Positions 24,826-33,587 of a stretch of 64,000 bases of DNA are shown here, piece by piece; the first letter of the stretch is position 1, and each line of letters starts with the position of its first letter. Origin of the DNA: an uncultured Poribacteria bacterium (GTDB lineage Bacteria; Poribacteria; WGA-4E; WGA-3G); NCBI GenBank assembly GCA_951812525.1, contig OX638316.1, positions 620,001 to 684,000 on the forward strand. Direction: 5' to 3'. Position numbers and translations under genes: made by a program. The notes below the pieces were generated by a model that saw nothing but the letters and a program-made list of their open reading frames with translations, had not been told where the DNA came from and did not search any database.

Positions 24826-24926
24826 ATTGGAACGTAGGTTGGATTGAACACAGATGGATAATCCGCTCAAAAGTCTTGAACCTGATCTTTCGCCCCATTG
24901 GGGCATTACGTCTATAGGAGAAAACT

Positions 24927-25976
24927 ATGCCACGCACATACAAAGCCTGTCTCATCGGGTGCGGACGGATGGGCGCAACCATCGACGACGAAGTTGAAGG
25001 CCGCGACGATAGTTTTATTTGGCAACCCTTCTCACACGCCGCTGCAGCAGTCGCATGTGAGCGAACAGACCTCGTCGCTGTCTCGGATGTCTTCGCCGAA
25101 AAAGCCGAAACCATCAGGCAACGCTACGGAGCCGAGCGCGCCTATACCGACTATGAAGAGATGATCGAAAAAGAGAAACCCGACATCGTCTGTATCGCTA
25201 CGCGTCCAGGTCCACACGCCGATATGACCGTCTTCGCTGCCGAGAACAACGTCAAAGGCATCTACTGTGAAAAACCGCTCTGTTGCTCCATGGAAGAGGC
25301 AGACATCATGGTAGATATTGTCCAAAAGCACGGTGTCAAGTTCAACTACGGGACGCAGCGTCGCTACATGCCGATCTATCGTAAAGTGCGTGAACTCGTC
25401 GATGGAGGCGAAATTGGTAGGGTTCTATGCTCCATCGCACAATACGGCGCAGGTTCCGCACTCTGGGGTTTGACCCACGCCGCCGATATGCTCCTTTTCC
25501 TCGCTGGTGATCCAGAGGTGGACTTTGTGCAAGGCGCGATTATCTGCGATGATTCAGATTGGGACGGTAATCGCCTCAACGCTGATCCCGGTATCGCCTG
25601 TGGTTACATCCGGTACGCCAATGGTGTCCACGGCTACAACACCGCAGGTACTGGACCCGAATACGAAGTCTGCGGCACCGAGGGTAAAATCCGCATTCAG
25701 AACAACAGCCGAGAAATCCAGTTCCGAAAAAAGGATGGCTCCTTCTTTGAAGAAGTACCGTTCCCAGAAACATCTCGTGCCACTGGTACTGTCATGGGTA
25801 TTACTGACATCGCCGAAGCACTTGATGAGGACCGCGAAACCAAGGGACCTGTGCATCTCGCGCGCCGTAGCCTAGAGACACTCATGGGTATGATTGAATC
25901 ACATCGACTCGGCGGCAAGCACATTTCACTTCCGATGGAAAATCGGAGCCTTTACGTTACCAGAGATAACTGGTAA
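24927..25976 (+). CDS. Gfo/Idh/MocA family oxidoreductase 3
   Basis: A 349-residue protein with Rossmann motif LIGCGRMGATIDDE, SDVFAEKAE, CIATRPGPH, catalytic IYCEKPLC (Lys ~116) and the C-terminal SALWGLTHAADMLLFL (His-x2-Asp). The insertion between the first strand and the next (EVEGRDDSFIWQPFSHAAA) differs from the other two copies. AGGAGAAAAC precedes ATG. It is transcribed from its own promoter, separated from the sulfatase-like gene by 190 bp. Substrate unknown. Confidence 0.87.
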   Translation: MPRTYKACLIGCGRMGATIDDEVEGRDDSFIWQPFSHAAAAVACERTDLVAVSDVFAEKAETIRQRYGAERAYTDYEEMIEKEKPDIVCIATRPGPHADMTVFAAENNVKGIYCEKPLCCSMEEADIMVDIVQKHGVKFNYGTQRRYMPIYRKVRELVDGGEIGRVLCSIAQYGAGSALWGLTHAADMLLFLAGDPEVDFVQGAIICDDSDWDGNRLNADPGIACGYIRYANGVHGYNTAGTGPEYEVCGTEGKIRIQNNSREIQFRKKDGSFFEEVPFPETSRATGTVMGITDIAEALDEDRETKGPVHLARRSLETLMGMIESHRLGGKHISLPMENRSLYVTRDNW

Positions 25977-25984
25977 TCGGTTCG

Positions 25985-26072
25985 CTCACTTCGTTCGCTT
26001 TCAGTTATCAGTTATCAGTTAAGAGAGTTATCGTTTAAGGAAACCTCTTGTAACTGACGACTGATAACTATT
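25985..26072. repeat. TCAGTTATCAGTT-type repeat
   Basis: TTTCAGTTATCAGTTATCAG and, 45 bp later, a partly inverted match (AACTGACGACTGATAACT). It resembles short repeats at 18400, 41365, 52590, 59352 and 61500. Confidence 0.5.
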
Positions 26073-26081
26073 AATCCAAAT

Positions 26082-27065
26082 ATGAACCTCGAAAGCCAAA
26101 TCCAGCAATTCCGAGAAACCTTTTACAACGTCAAGGACGAAGTTCAAAAGCGTATTGTCGGTCAAGACGCGATTATTGAAGGCGTACTCTTCTGCCTACT
26201 CGCCAACGGACATGCCCTCCTTGAAGGCATTCCGGGTTTAGGCAAAACACAACTCATCTATACCCTCAGCGAAGCCCTTGATCTCTCCTTCAAGCGCATC
26301 CAATTCACACCGGATATGATGCCGTCCGACATCACAGGCACAACGCTTCTCGTCGAGGACGAACACGGCAGAAGACAGTTTGAATTCCAAGAAGGTCCTA
26401 TTTTCTCCCAACTCATCCTCGCCGATGAGATTAACCGCGCCACACCCCGCACGCAATCCGCACTCCTTGAGGCGATGCAAGAGCGCACTGTCACCGTCGG
26501 ACGCACCAGCCACCAATTAGAAGAACCGTTTTGTGTTTTAGCGACGCAAAATCCGCTTGAGATGGAAGGCACCTATCCGCTCCCAGAGGCACAACTCGAT
26601 CGGTTCCTATTCAAACTCCTCATTGACTTCCCGAGCGAAGACGAGATCGTGGAGATATTGCGTCGCACTACGTCCGGGACTGACATCACCATCGACAAGG
26701 TAACGAATGCGGAAACGCTCAATGAGATGCGCGGACTCGTCCCACAGGTCATCATCGCCGAACACGTTGAACGCCACATCATCCGACTTGTTCGCGGCAC
26801 TCACCCTGATTCCGAAGACGCGCCGGAGATTGTGAAACGTTATGTGCATCTCGGTGCGGGTATTCGGAGTGTCCAAGCAATAGCCCTTACCGCCAAAATC
26901 CACGCCCTCCTCGATGAACGCTACAATGTCGCTTTTACGGACATTGATGCCGTGCTGCTTCCCGCACTCCGTCACCGTATTCTCCTGAACTTTGAGGGAC
27001 AAGGCGAAGGTATTGAACCTGATGCTGTTGTCAACGAAGTTCGCAACGCGCTTTCGGATAGGTAG
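26082..27065 (+). CDS. MoxR-family AAA+ ATPase
   Basis: A 327-residue AAA+ protein with Walker A GIPGLGKT, Walker B LILADEINRATPRTQSALLEAMQE, sensor 1 ATQNPLEMEGTYPLPEAQLDRF and a C-terminal lid with LGAGIRSVQAIALTAKIHA. MoxR ATPases act as chaperones with a von Willebrand-domain partner and a DUF58 protein, usually encoded next door. Here the next gene encodes a Fic protein on the same strand, after a 107-bp gap with a double repeat, so the usual partners are absent from the neighbourhood. Confidence 0.9.
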   Translation: MNLESQIQQFRETFYNVKDEVQKRIVGQDAIIEGVLFCLLANGHALLEGIPGLGKTQLIYTLSEALDLSFKRIQFTPDMMPSDITGTTLLVEDEHGRRQFEFQEGPIFSQLILADEINRATPRTQSALLEAMQERTVTVGRTSHQLEEPFCVLATQNPLEMEGTYPLPEAQLDRFLFKLLIDFPSEDEIVEILRRTTSGTDITIDKVTNAETLNEMRGLVPQVIIAEHVERHIIRLVRGTHPDSEDAPEIVKRYVHLGAGIRSVQAIALTAKIHALLDERYNVAFTDIDAVLLPALRHRILLNFEGQGEGIEPDAVVNEVRNALSDR

Positions 27066-27088
27066 AGTCATACTATATTATCATTTTT

Positions 27089-27161
27089 CAAAATATAGAA
27101 TTCCATATTACGAAAAATTGATATAAATCAAAATATAGAATTCCATATTACGAAAAATTGA
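27089..27161 (+). repeat. Two 33-bp direct repeats upstream of fic
   Basis: Two exact copies (27089-27121 and 27129-27161), offset by 40 bp, with an imperfect palindrome (ATATAGAATTCCATAT) in the centre of each. The second ends at the start region of the Fic gene. The tandem layout fits an operator bound by a regulator; autoregulation is a possibility. Confidence 0.7.
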
Positions 27162-27172
27162 GAGAAGATAAT

Positions 27173-28300
27173 ATGAAAAAATTCACAGCAGGCGAATACA
27201 AACAACAACAAGAATACAGGAGTTTCACACCGTCCTTTGTAAACTGTCATTTTGCTTGGGAAAATTCACAGATAGACCTCTTGATAGCACGAGCTATGCA
27301 GCTCCTAGGAGAGTTAAACGCCTATGCAGAACTCATACCGGATGTTGATTTTTTTATCCAAATGAAGGTCGCTAAGGAAGCAAGAGACTCCAATCTGATT
27401 GAAGGCACAAAAACTGAAATTGATGATGTCGTGCTCCCGGAAGAAGAGATTAATCCAGAAAAAAGGGACGATTGGGATGAAGTCCAGAACTATATCAAAG
27501 CCATGAACTTCGCGATAGCCGAATTGCCTGAGCTTCCACTTTGTATACGTCTCCTGAAGTCCGCACATAAAATACTGCTCTCTGGTGTTCGCGGAAAACA
27601 CAAAGCCCCTGGCGAAATTCGCAGAAGTCAAAACTGGATTGGTGGTTCATCGCTTTCTGATGCTTTCTTTGTCCCCCCGTCTCCAGAAGAAGTTCCTGAT
27701 CTTTTAAGCGATCTAGAAAAATTTTGGCACAATCAATCGCTACAGATCCCAACACTGATTAAAATTGCTATCACGCATTACCAGTTTGAAACTATCCACC
27801 CTTTCCTTGATGGGAACGGGAGGTGCGGAAGGTTGTTAATTGCCTTACAGCTTATTGATGCAAAGATACTGAACAAACCAGCACTCTACATGTCCACCTT
27901 CTTTGAGAAACATAGGGCTTCCTACTACGACTCGCTTGCTATGGTTCGCAAATCAAATGACTTGGAGCAATGGATTGCATTTTTCTTAAGCGGCATCGTT
28001 GATACCGCTCAGCATGGAATTGAGACATTCCGCGGAATTATTTTGCTCCGCCAGGAATATGACGAAAAAATCCTAACGCTCGGATCTCGAGCGAAAAGCG
28101 CGCATAAACTGCTTCAGTTCATGTTCACGCAGCCAATAGTTAACACAAAACGGGCTACAAAGGAATTAGGTATGGTTTTTTCAAGTACAAGTCTGCTCCT
28201 AAAGTCCTTGACAGAACTTGGCATTCTGAAGGAGAGCACCGGATTCTCCCGCAACCGCCTCTTTGTCTTGGAGAAATACCTGAACCTATTTAGAAGTTAG
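27173..28300 (+). CDS. Fic-domain protein, self-inhibited class
   Basis: A 375-residue Fic protein, which typically transfers AMP to a target hydroxyl. The N-terminal region carries the inhibitory [S/T]xxxE[G/N] motif (S73-N-L-I-E77-G78), the catalytic loop is HPFLDGNGRCGR starting at H209, and the C-terminal ~80 residues look like a winged helix (KSAHKLLQFMF and ATKELGMVFSSTSLLLKSL). This is the common class II layout in free-standing Fic proteins. I chose ATG 27173 (GAGAAGA upstream) over a TTG at 27158 that lies in the repeat. The winged helix and the repeats upstream make self-regulation plausible. Confidence 0.88.
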   Translation: MKKFTAGEYKQQQEYRSFTPSFVNCHFAWENSQIDLLIARAMQLLGELNAYAELIPDVDFFIQMKVAKEARDSNLIEGTKTEIDDVVLPEEEINPEKRDDWDEVQNYIKAMNFAIAELPELPLCIRLLKSAHKILLSGVRGKHKAPGEIRRSQNWIGGSSLSDAFFVPPSPEEVPDLLSDLEKFWHNQSLQIPTLIKIAITHYQFETIHPFLDGNGRCGRLLIALQLIDAKILNKPALYMSTFFEKHRASYYDSLAMVRKSNDLEQWIAFFLSGIVDTAQHGIETFRGIILLRQEYDEKILTLGSRAKSAHKLLQFMFTQPIVNTKRATKELGMVFSSTSLLLKSLTELGILKESTGFSRNRLFVLEKYLNLFRS

Positions 28301-28351
28301 CAGACTCTACATAAAAACCTTGACCTCCCTACACAGTCCCTCTATTATGCG

Positions 28352-28531
28352 ATGACTCAGCAACTTCTCGGAGGAAACCTTGATAAGGTAAGTGTTGAAC
28401 ACTACTTCCGACAAGCAGCGCAGTGGATTCTCACCGACTTTCAAAAACTTGAACAGCAATTTTCGCTACCCTCTATTCAATGCGAATTGCCCCTACAAGA
28501 AATATACGAACTTGTCCCATTTCCTGAATAG
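28352..28531 (+). CDS. Small ORF or gene remnant after fic
   Basis: A 59-residue frame from ATG 28352, MTQQLLGGNLDKVSVEHYFR then QAAQWILTDF and a short tail ending VPFPE. The frame is open back to the fic stop codon and in the same phase, so it could be a decayed C-terminal extension of fic or an independent small protein. Composition is protein-like but there is no clear ribosome binding site and I know no family. Confidence 0.3.
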   Translation: MTQQLLGGNLDKVSVEHYFRQAAQWILTDFQKLEQQFSLPSIQCELPLQEIYELVPFPE

Positions 28532-28822
28532 CATCAATACCTAATAAACCTCTCCTGTCCTTGCTGAGCGAGGTTAGAAAACCTTGCCTGTTTGATTTCT
28601 TCGCTGATCACTAAAGAGACGGTATCTGTATAGGAACTCAGTCTACGTTAAATAAAAAGACATATAGTTAAAAACAATTTCACATCTGTTATTCACAGAG
28701 AATAGATTTATTCAACGTCATGAACCCGCGTGACGCCTATAACGAAAAACCCTTCCGTGAAGCCTCCGTGCATGCCACTGAAACCGAAAACTGCACCTCT
28801 CTATAAATAACTATATTTCTTC
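28532..28822. other. Intergenic region with hairpin repeat
   Basis: Contains a GGTAGG-type repeat copy (GCGAGGTT / AACCTTGC at 28568-28588). A 28-codon frame near 28720-28806 has no support. No gene called. Confidence 0.45.
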
Positions 28823-28851
28823 TTGCCACTATCACCAAATTCTGTTAAAAT
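28823..28851 (+). promoter_or_regulatory. Promoter placing the start nearly at the ATG
   Basis: TTGCCA at 28823, 17-nt spacer, TAAAAT at 28846 with TG-N before it. The transcript would start around 28858, two to three bases before the ATG at 28861, so the mRNA would be leaderless or nearly so. No ribosome binding site is visible, which agrees. Confidence 0.55.
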
Positions 28852-28860
28852 ACACGTAAC

Positions 28861-30243
28861 ATGACCCAGCATAATTTAAAACACTCGCATAAAGAACTCC
28901 GTGCTTTGCTCGGTACACGCTTCAGCACAGACAGTGCCGTCCGAGATGCCCACGCACGCGATGCTTCATACCACCGCGGCGCGCTACCAGATGCTGTCGT
29001 CTTCCCGGAAACTAATGACGAAGTCGCGGGCATCGTTAAAATCTGCACAAAATACAATATACCGATAGTACCTTACGGTACAGGGACTGGCGTTGAAGGT
29101 GCTGTTGTCGGAACAAAAGGTGCGCTCTGCATCGCACTCAATGAAATGAACCGCATTCTCCGCGTCAGTAAGGACGATAGAGATGCTACCGTCCAAGCTG
29201 GTGTGACGCGTCTACAACTGAATACGCATCTCGCAGAGATCGGCACACAACTCCATTTCTCCGTTGATCCGGGGGCGGATGCCTCGTTAGGCGGGATGGT
29301 AGCTACACGCGCATCCGGCACAAGTGCTGTTCGATACGGCACGATGCTCGATAATGTGCTCGGTTTGACTGTTGTTACTGCCGATGGCACTATTGTTCAT
29401 ACCGGAAGCAGAGCACGAAAATCCGCCGCAGGCTACGATCTCACTCGACTTTTTATCGGTTCTGAAGGCACATTAGGGATCATTACCGAAGTCACGCTTA
29501 AATTAACACGGTTGCCCGATGCGGTTGCCGCCGCTGTCTGCGCTTTTCCAAGTGTAGCCGCAGCAGTAGATACCGTCATCAAATTAATGGACACAGGCAC
29601 CGGTATCGCCCGCATCGAACTTTTAGATGAGCTTCAGATGGATGCCGTCAACAAATACGCTGGATTAGCGTATGAAGTCGCACCGACGCTTTTCTTTGAA
29701 TTCCACGGGTCAGCGAACACCGTCGCAGAGAGTTCGGAGATTGCAGGTAAAATTGCGACAGCACACGGTAGTGGGGACTTTAGATGGGCGACAGATGAAA
29801 ACGAACGTCAGCGACTCTGGCAAGCTCGGTACGATAGCTACTACGCAGCACTCAATCGTCGTCCGGGTTCCGTCGGCTACGTCACCGATGCCTGCGTCCC
29901 GATCACCCGACTCGCTGAATGTATCGACAAAACGAAAGGATTGCTTGAGAAATCAAGCCTTCCGACAACAATGCTCGGGCACGTCGGGGACGGAAATTTT
30001 CATGTCGTCTTCGCACTTGAACCCGACAATAGCAGCGAATTGGCGGAAGCGCAGCACCTGAGTCATCAGATTGTAGACATCGCTCTAAAAATGGACGGCA
30101 CCTGCACAGGTGAACACGGTGTCGGTGTCGGTAAACGGAAAGCATTAGAAAAGGAACACGGCGAGGCAGTCGATTTAATGCGTGCTATCAAACACGCCTT
30201 GGATCCACAGAACTTAATGAATCCTGGCAAAGTTTTCTTGTAG
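28861..30243 (+). CDS. FAD-linked D-lactate/glycolate-type dehydrogenase
   Basis: A 460-residue flavoprotein of the GlcD/Dld family. FAD-binding segments are PYGTGTGVEGAV, DPGADASLGGMVATRASG, and LFIGSEGTLGIITEV. The C-terminal FAD-oxidase domain has the metal/substrate-binding LGHVGDGNFH and the GEHGVGVGK signature. The family oxidises D-2-hydroxyacids (D-lactate, glycolate) and passes electrons to quinone or cytochrome. A D-2-hydroxyacid dehydrogenase gene follows 33 bp later, suggesting shared hydroxyacid metabolism. It may be translated from a leaderless transcript. Confidence 0.88.
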   Translation: MTQHNLKHSHKELRALLGTRFSTDSAVRDAHARDASYHRGALPDAVVFPETNDEVAGIVKICTKYNIPIVPYGTGTGVEGAVVGTKGALCIALNEMNRILRVSKDDRDATVQAGVTRLQLNTHLAEIGTQLHFSVDPGADASLGGMVATRASGTSAVRYGTMLDNVLGLTVVTADGTIVHTGSRARKSAAGYDLTRLFIGSEGTLGIITEVTLKLTRLPDAVAAAVCAFPSVAAAVDTVIKLMDTGTGIARIELLDELQMDAVNKYAGLAYEVAPTLFFEFHGSANTVAESSEIAGKIATAHGSGDFRWATDENERQRLWQARYDSYYAALNRRPGSVGYVTDACVPITRLAECIDKTKGLLEKSSLPTTMLGHVGDGNFHVVFALEPDNSSELAEAQHLSHQIVDIALKMDGTCTGEHGVGVGKRKALEKEHGEAVDLMRAIKHALDPQNLMNPGKVFL

Positions 30244-30276
30244 ACAGGTTTCCAACTGGGTACAGCAGATAACAAT

Positions 30277-31284
30277 ATGCAAAATGACTGGAAAATCCTC
30301 ATAACTGATTACGCTTGGTCCTCTATAGAACCCGAACGACAGGTGCTTGCCGAAATCGGGGCAGAACTTATTGCCGCTGAGACCGGCGACGAGTCAGAAC
30401 TCCTAAACTTCGCACCGACGATGGACGGCATCCTAACCTGTTGGAAACCCGTGCGTGAACCTGTCATTGCTGCCGCTGAAAAATGTCAGATTATTGGACG
30501 TTTGGGCATCGGACTGGACAATATCGATGTGGACGCTGCTACCGAACACGGCATCATCGTTACCAATGTACCTGCGTACTGTATTGATGAAGTTTCTGAC
30601 CACGCCATGGGGCTTCTGTTGGCGTGTGCCCGAAAAATCTCGCGTTTCAATCGGGCTACGAGAGAAGGCACATGGGAGCAGAACATCGGACCAGAGATGT
30701 ATAGACTCCGAGGCAAAACGCTCGGTGTCGTCGGATTTGGACGGATTGCGCAGTCAATTGTACCAAAAGCGAAAGGGTTTGGACTTACAGTCAATATCTG
30801 TTCGCCACGCACCGATCCCGCATTAATTCAGCAACACGGCGCACAAAAGGTGGCATTTCCAGAACTTCTTGCAACCTCTGATTTTATTACTATCCACACG
30901 CCACTGACCCCAGAGACACGATATATGTTCAGCTATACTGAGTTTCGGGCGATGAAATCGACAGCCTACCTAATCAACACAGCGCGAGGAGGTATCGTAG
31001 ACACCACAGCACTCACCGCTGCACTACGCGATGGTGAAATTGCCGGGGCAGGTTTGGACGTATTGGAAACAGAGCCTCCTGAACAAAACGAAGAACTGCT
31101 CACTTTGGATAGTGCTGTTGTTACACCGCACGCCGCTTTCATCTCAGAGGAATCAATACTCGACCTTGAGGTTACCGCCGCCACGTATGTTGTGGAAGTG
31201 CTAACAGGCAAACTGCCTGAAACCGTTGTGAACCCATCGGTTTTGGAACAACCGAACCTCCGAGCAAAATCCCTAGCAAAATGA
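30277..31284 (+). CDS. D-3-phosphoglycerate dehydrogenase-like 2-hydroxyacid dehydrogenase
   Basis: A 335-residue D-isomer-specific dehydrogenase with the NAD-binding GVVGFGRIAQSIVPKAKGFG and the catalytic residues Arg in NTARGGIVD, Glu in LDVLETEPP and His in VTPHAAF. The N-terminal catalytic half includes IGRLGIGLDNIDVDAATEHG. There is no regulatory ACT domain, so it is a short SerA-like or glycerate/hydroxypyruvate reductase-like enzyme. It follows the FAD-linked dehydrogenase by 33 bp, likely the same operon; substrate not determined. Confidence 0.88.
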   Translation: MQNDWKILITDYAWSSIEPERQVLAEIGAELIAAETGDESELLNFAPTMDGILTCWKPVREPVIAAAEKCQIIGRLGIGLDNIDVDAATEHGIIVTNVPAYCIDEVSDHAMGLLLACARKISRFNRATREGTWEQNIGPEMYRLRGKTLGVVGFGRIAQSIVPKAKGFGLTVNICSPRTDPALIQQHGAQKVAFPELLATSDFITIHTPLTPETRYMFSYTEFRAMKSTAYLINTARGGIVDTTALTAALRDGEIAGAGLDVLETEPPEQNEELLTLDSAVVTPHAAFISEESILDLEVTAATYVVEVLTGKLPETVVNPSVLEQPNLRAKSLAK

Positions 31285-31337
31285 CATCATAGACGGACTT
31301 AGTAAAGATAAATTGCAATACAAATTGGAGAATCATA

Positions 31338-32531
31338 ATGCAACAACTCCCTGATGCAACAGGGCATTTCGGACAATTCGGAGGCAGATACGTCCCCGAA
31401 ACACTTATGCCCGCCCTCTTAGAACTCGAAGCAGCATACACAGAACTAAAAGACAACGCTGACTTCCAAGAAGAATTTCGGTACTACCTCCGCGAATATG
31501 TCGGGAGACCCAACCCGCTCTATTATGCTGAACGGTTGACCGAAACCCTCGGCGGAGCAAAAATATATCTCAAACGGGAAGACCTCAACCATACAGGCGC
31601 ACACAAAATCAACAGTGCGATCGGACAGATCCTCCTCGCACGTTGGATGGGCAAAAAACGCATTATCGCTGAGACCGGCGCAGGACAACACGGTGTCGCA
31701 ACAGCCACCGTCGCCGCAAAGTTCGATATGGAATGTGAAGTCTACATGGGCGAAGAAGATATAGAACGTCAAGCCCTCAACGTCTTCCGTATGCAGTTGA
31801 TGGGAACAAAAGTCGTCCCCGTCAACTCCGGCTCCCGCACCCTTAAAGACGCAATCAACGCCTGTTTCCGCGATTGGGTAACGAATGTCCGCACGACCTA
31901 TCTGCTCCTCGGTTCAGTCGTCGGTGCACACCCTTACCCGATGATAGTCCGAGACTTCCAAGCCGTCATCGGCGAGGAAGCGAGAGCACAGATTTTAGAG
32001 CAAGAGGGAGCCTTACCGGATTGCGTCGTCGCTTGTGTCGGTGGTGGTAGCAATTCACTCGGCATGTTCTATCCGTTCTATGCCGATGAATCTGTTCGGA
32101 TGATTGGCGTGGAAGCTGCTGGTGAGAGCATTCGTAGTGGACGACACGCAGCTCCTCTCACCGCTGGCAGTGTTGGTGTTTTTCACGGTGCTAAGTGCTA
32201 TCTATTACAAGAAGACGACGGTCAGATAACCCCGGCACACTCAATCTCCGCAGGATTAGACTATCCCGGCGTTGGACCAGAACACAGTTACTACCGCGAA
32301 ACCGGCAGAGCCGAATACGTTCCGATTACCGATACAGAAGCGGTAGAAGGATTCCAGTTGTTATCAGAGACAGAGGGTATCATTCCTGCATTAGAATCCG
32401 CACACGCTATTGCTTATTTACGGAAACTCGCACCTAAACTCGGTAAGGACAAAACCATCGTTGTTTGTCTTTCAGGACGCGGCGACAAAGATGTCTACAC
32501 GATCGCGAAGGAATTAGGTATCAGTCTTTAG
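31338..32531 (+). CDS. trpB: Tryptophan synthase beta chain
   Basis: TrpB condenses indole and serine to tryptophan. The 397-residue protein has the N-terminal [16 protein letters not shown], the PLP lysine in [24 protein letters not shown], the phosphate-binding [10 protein letters not shown], and VGPEHSYY with the C-terminal CLSGRGDKD. This is the class typically paired with TrpA, yet trpA is not adjacent: its neighbours are the dehydrogenase and a HEAT-repeat protein. GGAG precedes the start by 7-8 nt. Confidence 0.96.
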   Translation: MQQLPDATGHFGQFGGRYVPETLMPALLELEAAYTELKDNADFQEEFRYYLREYVGRPNPLYYAERLTETLGGAKIYLKREDLNHTGAHKINSAIGQILLARWMGKKRIIAETGAGQHGVATATVAAKFDMECEVYMGEEDIERQALNVFRMQLMGTKVVPVNSGSRTLKDAINACFRDWVTNVRTTYLLLGSVVGAHPYPMIVRDFQAVIGEEARAQILEQEGALPDCVVACVGGGSNSLGMFYPFYADESVRMIGVEAAGESIRSGRHAAPLTAGSVGVFHGAKCYLLQEDDGQITPAHSISAGLDYPGVGPEHSYYRETGRAEYVPITDTEAVEGFQLLSETEGIIPALESAHAIAYLRKLAPKLGKDKTIVVCLSGRGDKDVYTIAKELGISL

Positions 32532-32594
32532 CAGGAGAAACGAATCCGTCTATTCATTGCTGCCAGCATACCTCTGGGTCCGGTTAGAAACAAT

Positions 32595-32624
32595 TTGCCA
32601 ACCAATCGTGAGATATGCTATAAT
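32595..32624 (+). promoter_or_regulatory. Promoter of the HEAT-repeat gene
   Basis: TTGCCA at 32595, 18-nt spacer, TATAAT at 32619 with TG-N before it (extended -10). Confidence 0.65.
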
Positions 32625-32670
32625 TCTTGTTGCTAAGCCTTGAAAAGAAAATAGCAAATGAGGTGGCACT

Positions 32671-33285
32671 ATGACGCGTGAAACCGTGGACTCTGTTCCA
32701 AACTTGTCCTTAAAGCAAAAAGCCCGCAAGCTCATCACATGGCTTTTACACCGAGACGGACCTGCTCGGAATTGGCGGTACGTCCCGACGCACCTATTGT
32801 TGCGAAAACTGCGATCAGAATCTGCGGAAATGCGTGCCTATGCTGCCGAGGGGTTAGGCGGTGTTGGCAGTGGGCAGGCCGTCGCGCCACTCATCGATGC
32901 CTTAGACGACAACAATTCAACCGTCCGCCGTTTCGCTATCTCCTCCCTCGGAAAAATCCGAGATGACCGCGCCACTGATGTGCTTATTCCATTCCTACAA
33001 GATGACGAAGCCGATATGCGATGCGCCGCTGCAGTTGCTCTTGGCGAATTAGGACTCAGCGAAGACAGGTTCACAACGCCACCCATACAGATAATAGAGG
33101 CACTCGTCAGCAGCATAACGGATTCTGATAGAGGTGTCTGCTCCGCCGCTATCGTTGCCTTAGGTAGAATCGGCAACCTACAAGCCGTCTCTGCGCTCAA
33201 CGCATTGGCAGAAAGCACCGAAAGCGAATGGATCCGCCGCTACATCAGCGAAGCATTGCATCAAATTGAGGAACAGAACGCGTAG
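32671..33285 (+). CDS. HEAT-repeat protein
   Basis: A 204-residue solenoid protein. About four HEAT/PBS-lyase-type repeats of ~31 residues are visible from residue 50 on: AEMRAYAAEGLGGVGSGQAV, STVRRFAISSLGKIRDDRAT, ADMRCAAAVALGELG and RGVCSAAIVALGRIGNLQAV. They are followed by a shorter EWIRRYISEALHQI. The basic N-terminal part lacks repeats. Such proteins usually serve as binding platforms; the partner cannot be deduced. It has a good promoter and stands alone. Confidence 0.85.
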   Translation: MTRETVDSVPNLSLKQKARKLITWLLHRDGPARNWRYVPTHLLLRKLRSESAEMRAYAAEGLGGVGSGQAVAPLIDALDDNNSTVRRFAISSLGKIRDDRATDVLIPFLQDDEADMRCAAAVALGELGLSEDRFTTPPIQIIEALVSSITDSDRGVCSAAIVALGRIGNLQAVSALNALAESTESEWIRRYISEALHQIEEQNA

Positions 33286-33360
33286 CAATGTGAAATACAT
33301 TATGTATCCTAATTTGGTAAATCGCTCGCAATGTGTTATAATAACGTGAGTTCGATAATA

Positions 33361-33455
33361 GGCACGGTTAGGAATGCAGATCGCATGAATCAACGGTATG
33401 AAGTCCGTATGGACTTCACCGGGGTCGAGTACGCCGCAAAACCGTGCCTACCAGG
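33361..33455 (-). repeat. GGTAGG-type repeat with enlarged, structured loop
   Basis: Perfect 9-bp outer stem GGCACGGTT (33361-33369) / AACCGTGCC (33440-33448), then TACCAGG. Inside lies a second hairpin: CGGT...ACCG enclosing GAAGTCC / GGACTTC with loop GTAT (33394-33421). Expressed as RNA it would be a compact structure of about 90 nt. An extended -10 TATAAT box (33337-33342) just upstream on the plus strand could transcribe it. Confidence 0.55.
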
Positions 33456-33506
33456 TCGGTCATTTTGGTGACTAACGTCGGATAATATATTTGATCACGT
33501 TCATAA

Positions 33507-33535
33507 TTTACCATAAGTCGAACTGACGTTATAAT
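33507..33535 (+). promoter_or_regulatory. Likely era promoter
   Basis: TTTACC at 33507, 17-nt spacer, TATAAT at 33530, about 50 nt before the era start. A second TATAAT with TG-N lies at 33337 and could give a longer leader through the hairpin repeat. Confidence 0.5.
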
Positions 33536-33587
33536 AAGTGTCAGTTTCATTCTCCTACAAACCATAGGTAGACCACCTCCAAAAATT

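Noticed and set aside
25985-27161. CRISPR array
   Set aside because: Only two direct copies with a 7-bp gap and no spacer-repeat series; the others are degenerate short units.
27158-27172. TTG start for Fic
   Set aside because: It lies in the repeat; ATG 27173 has a better ribosome binding site.
33361-33455. Riboswitch before era
   Set aside because: The outer arms match a dispersed repeat family and no known riboswitch core is recognisable, so I treat it as a repeat.
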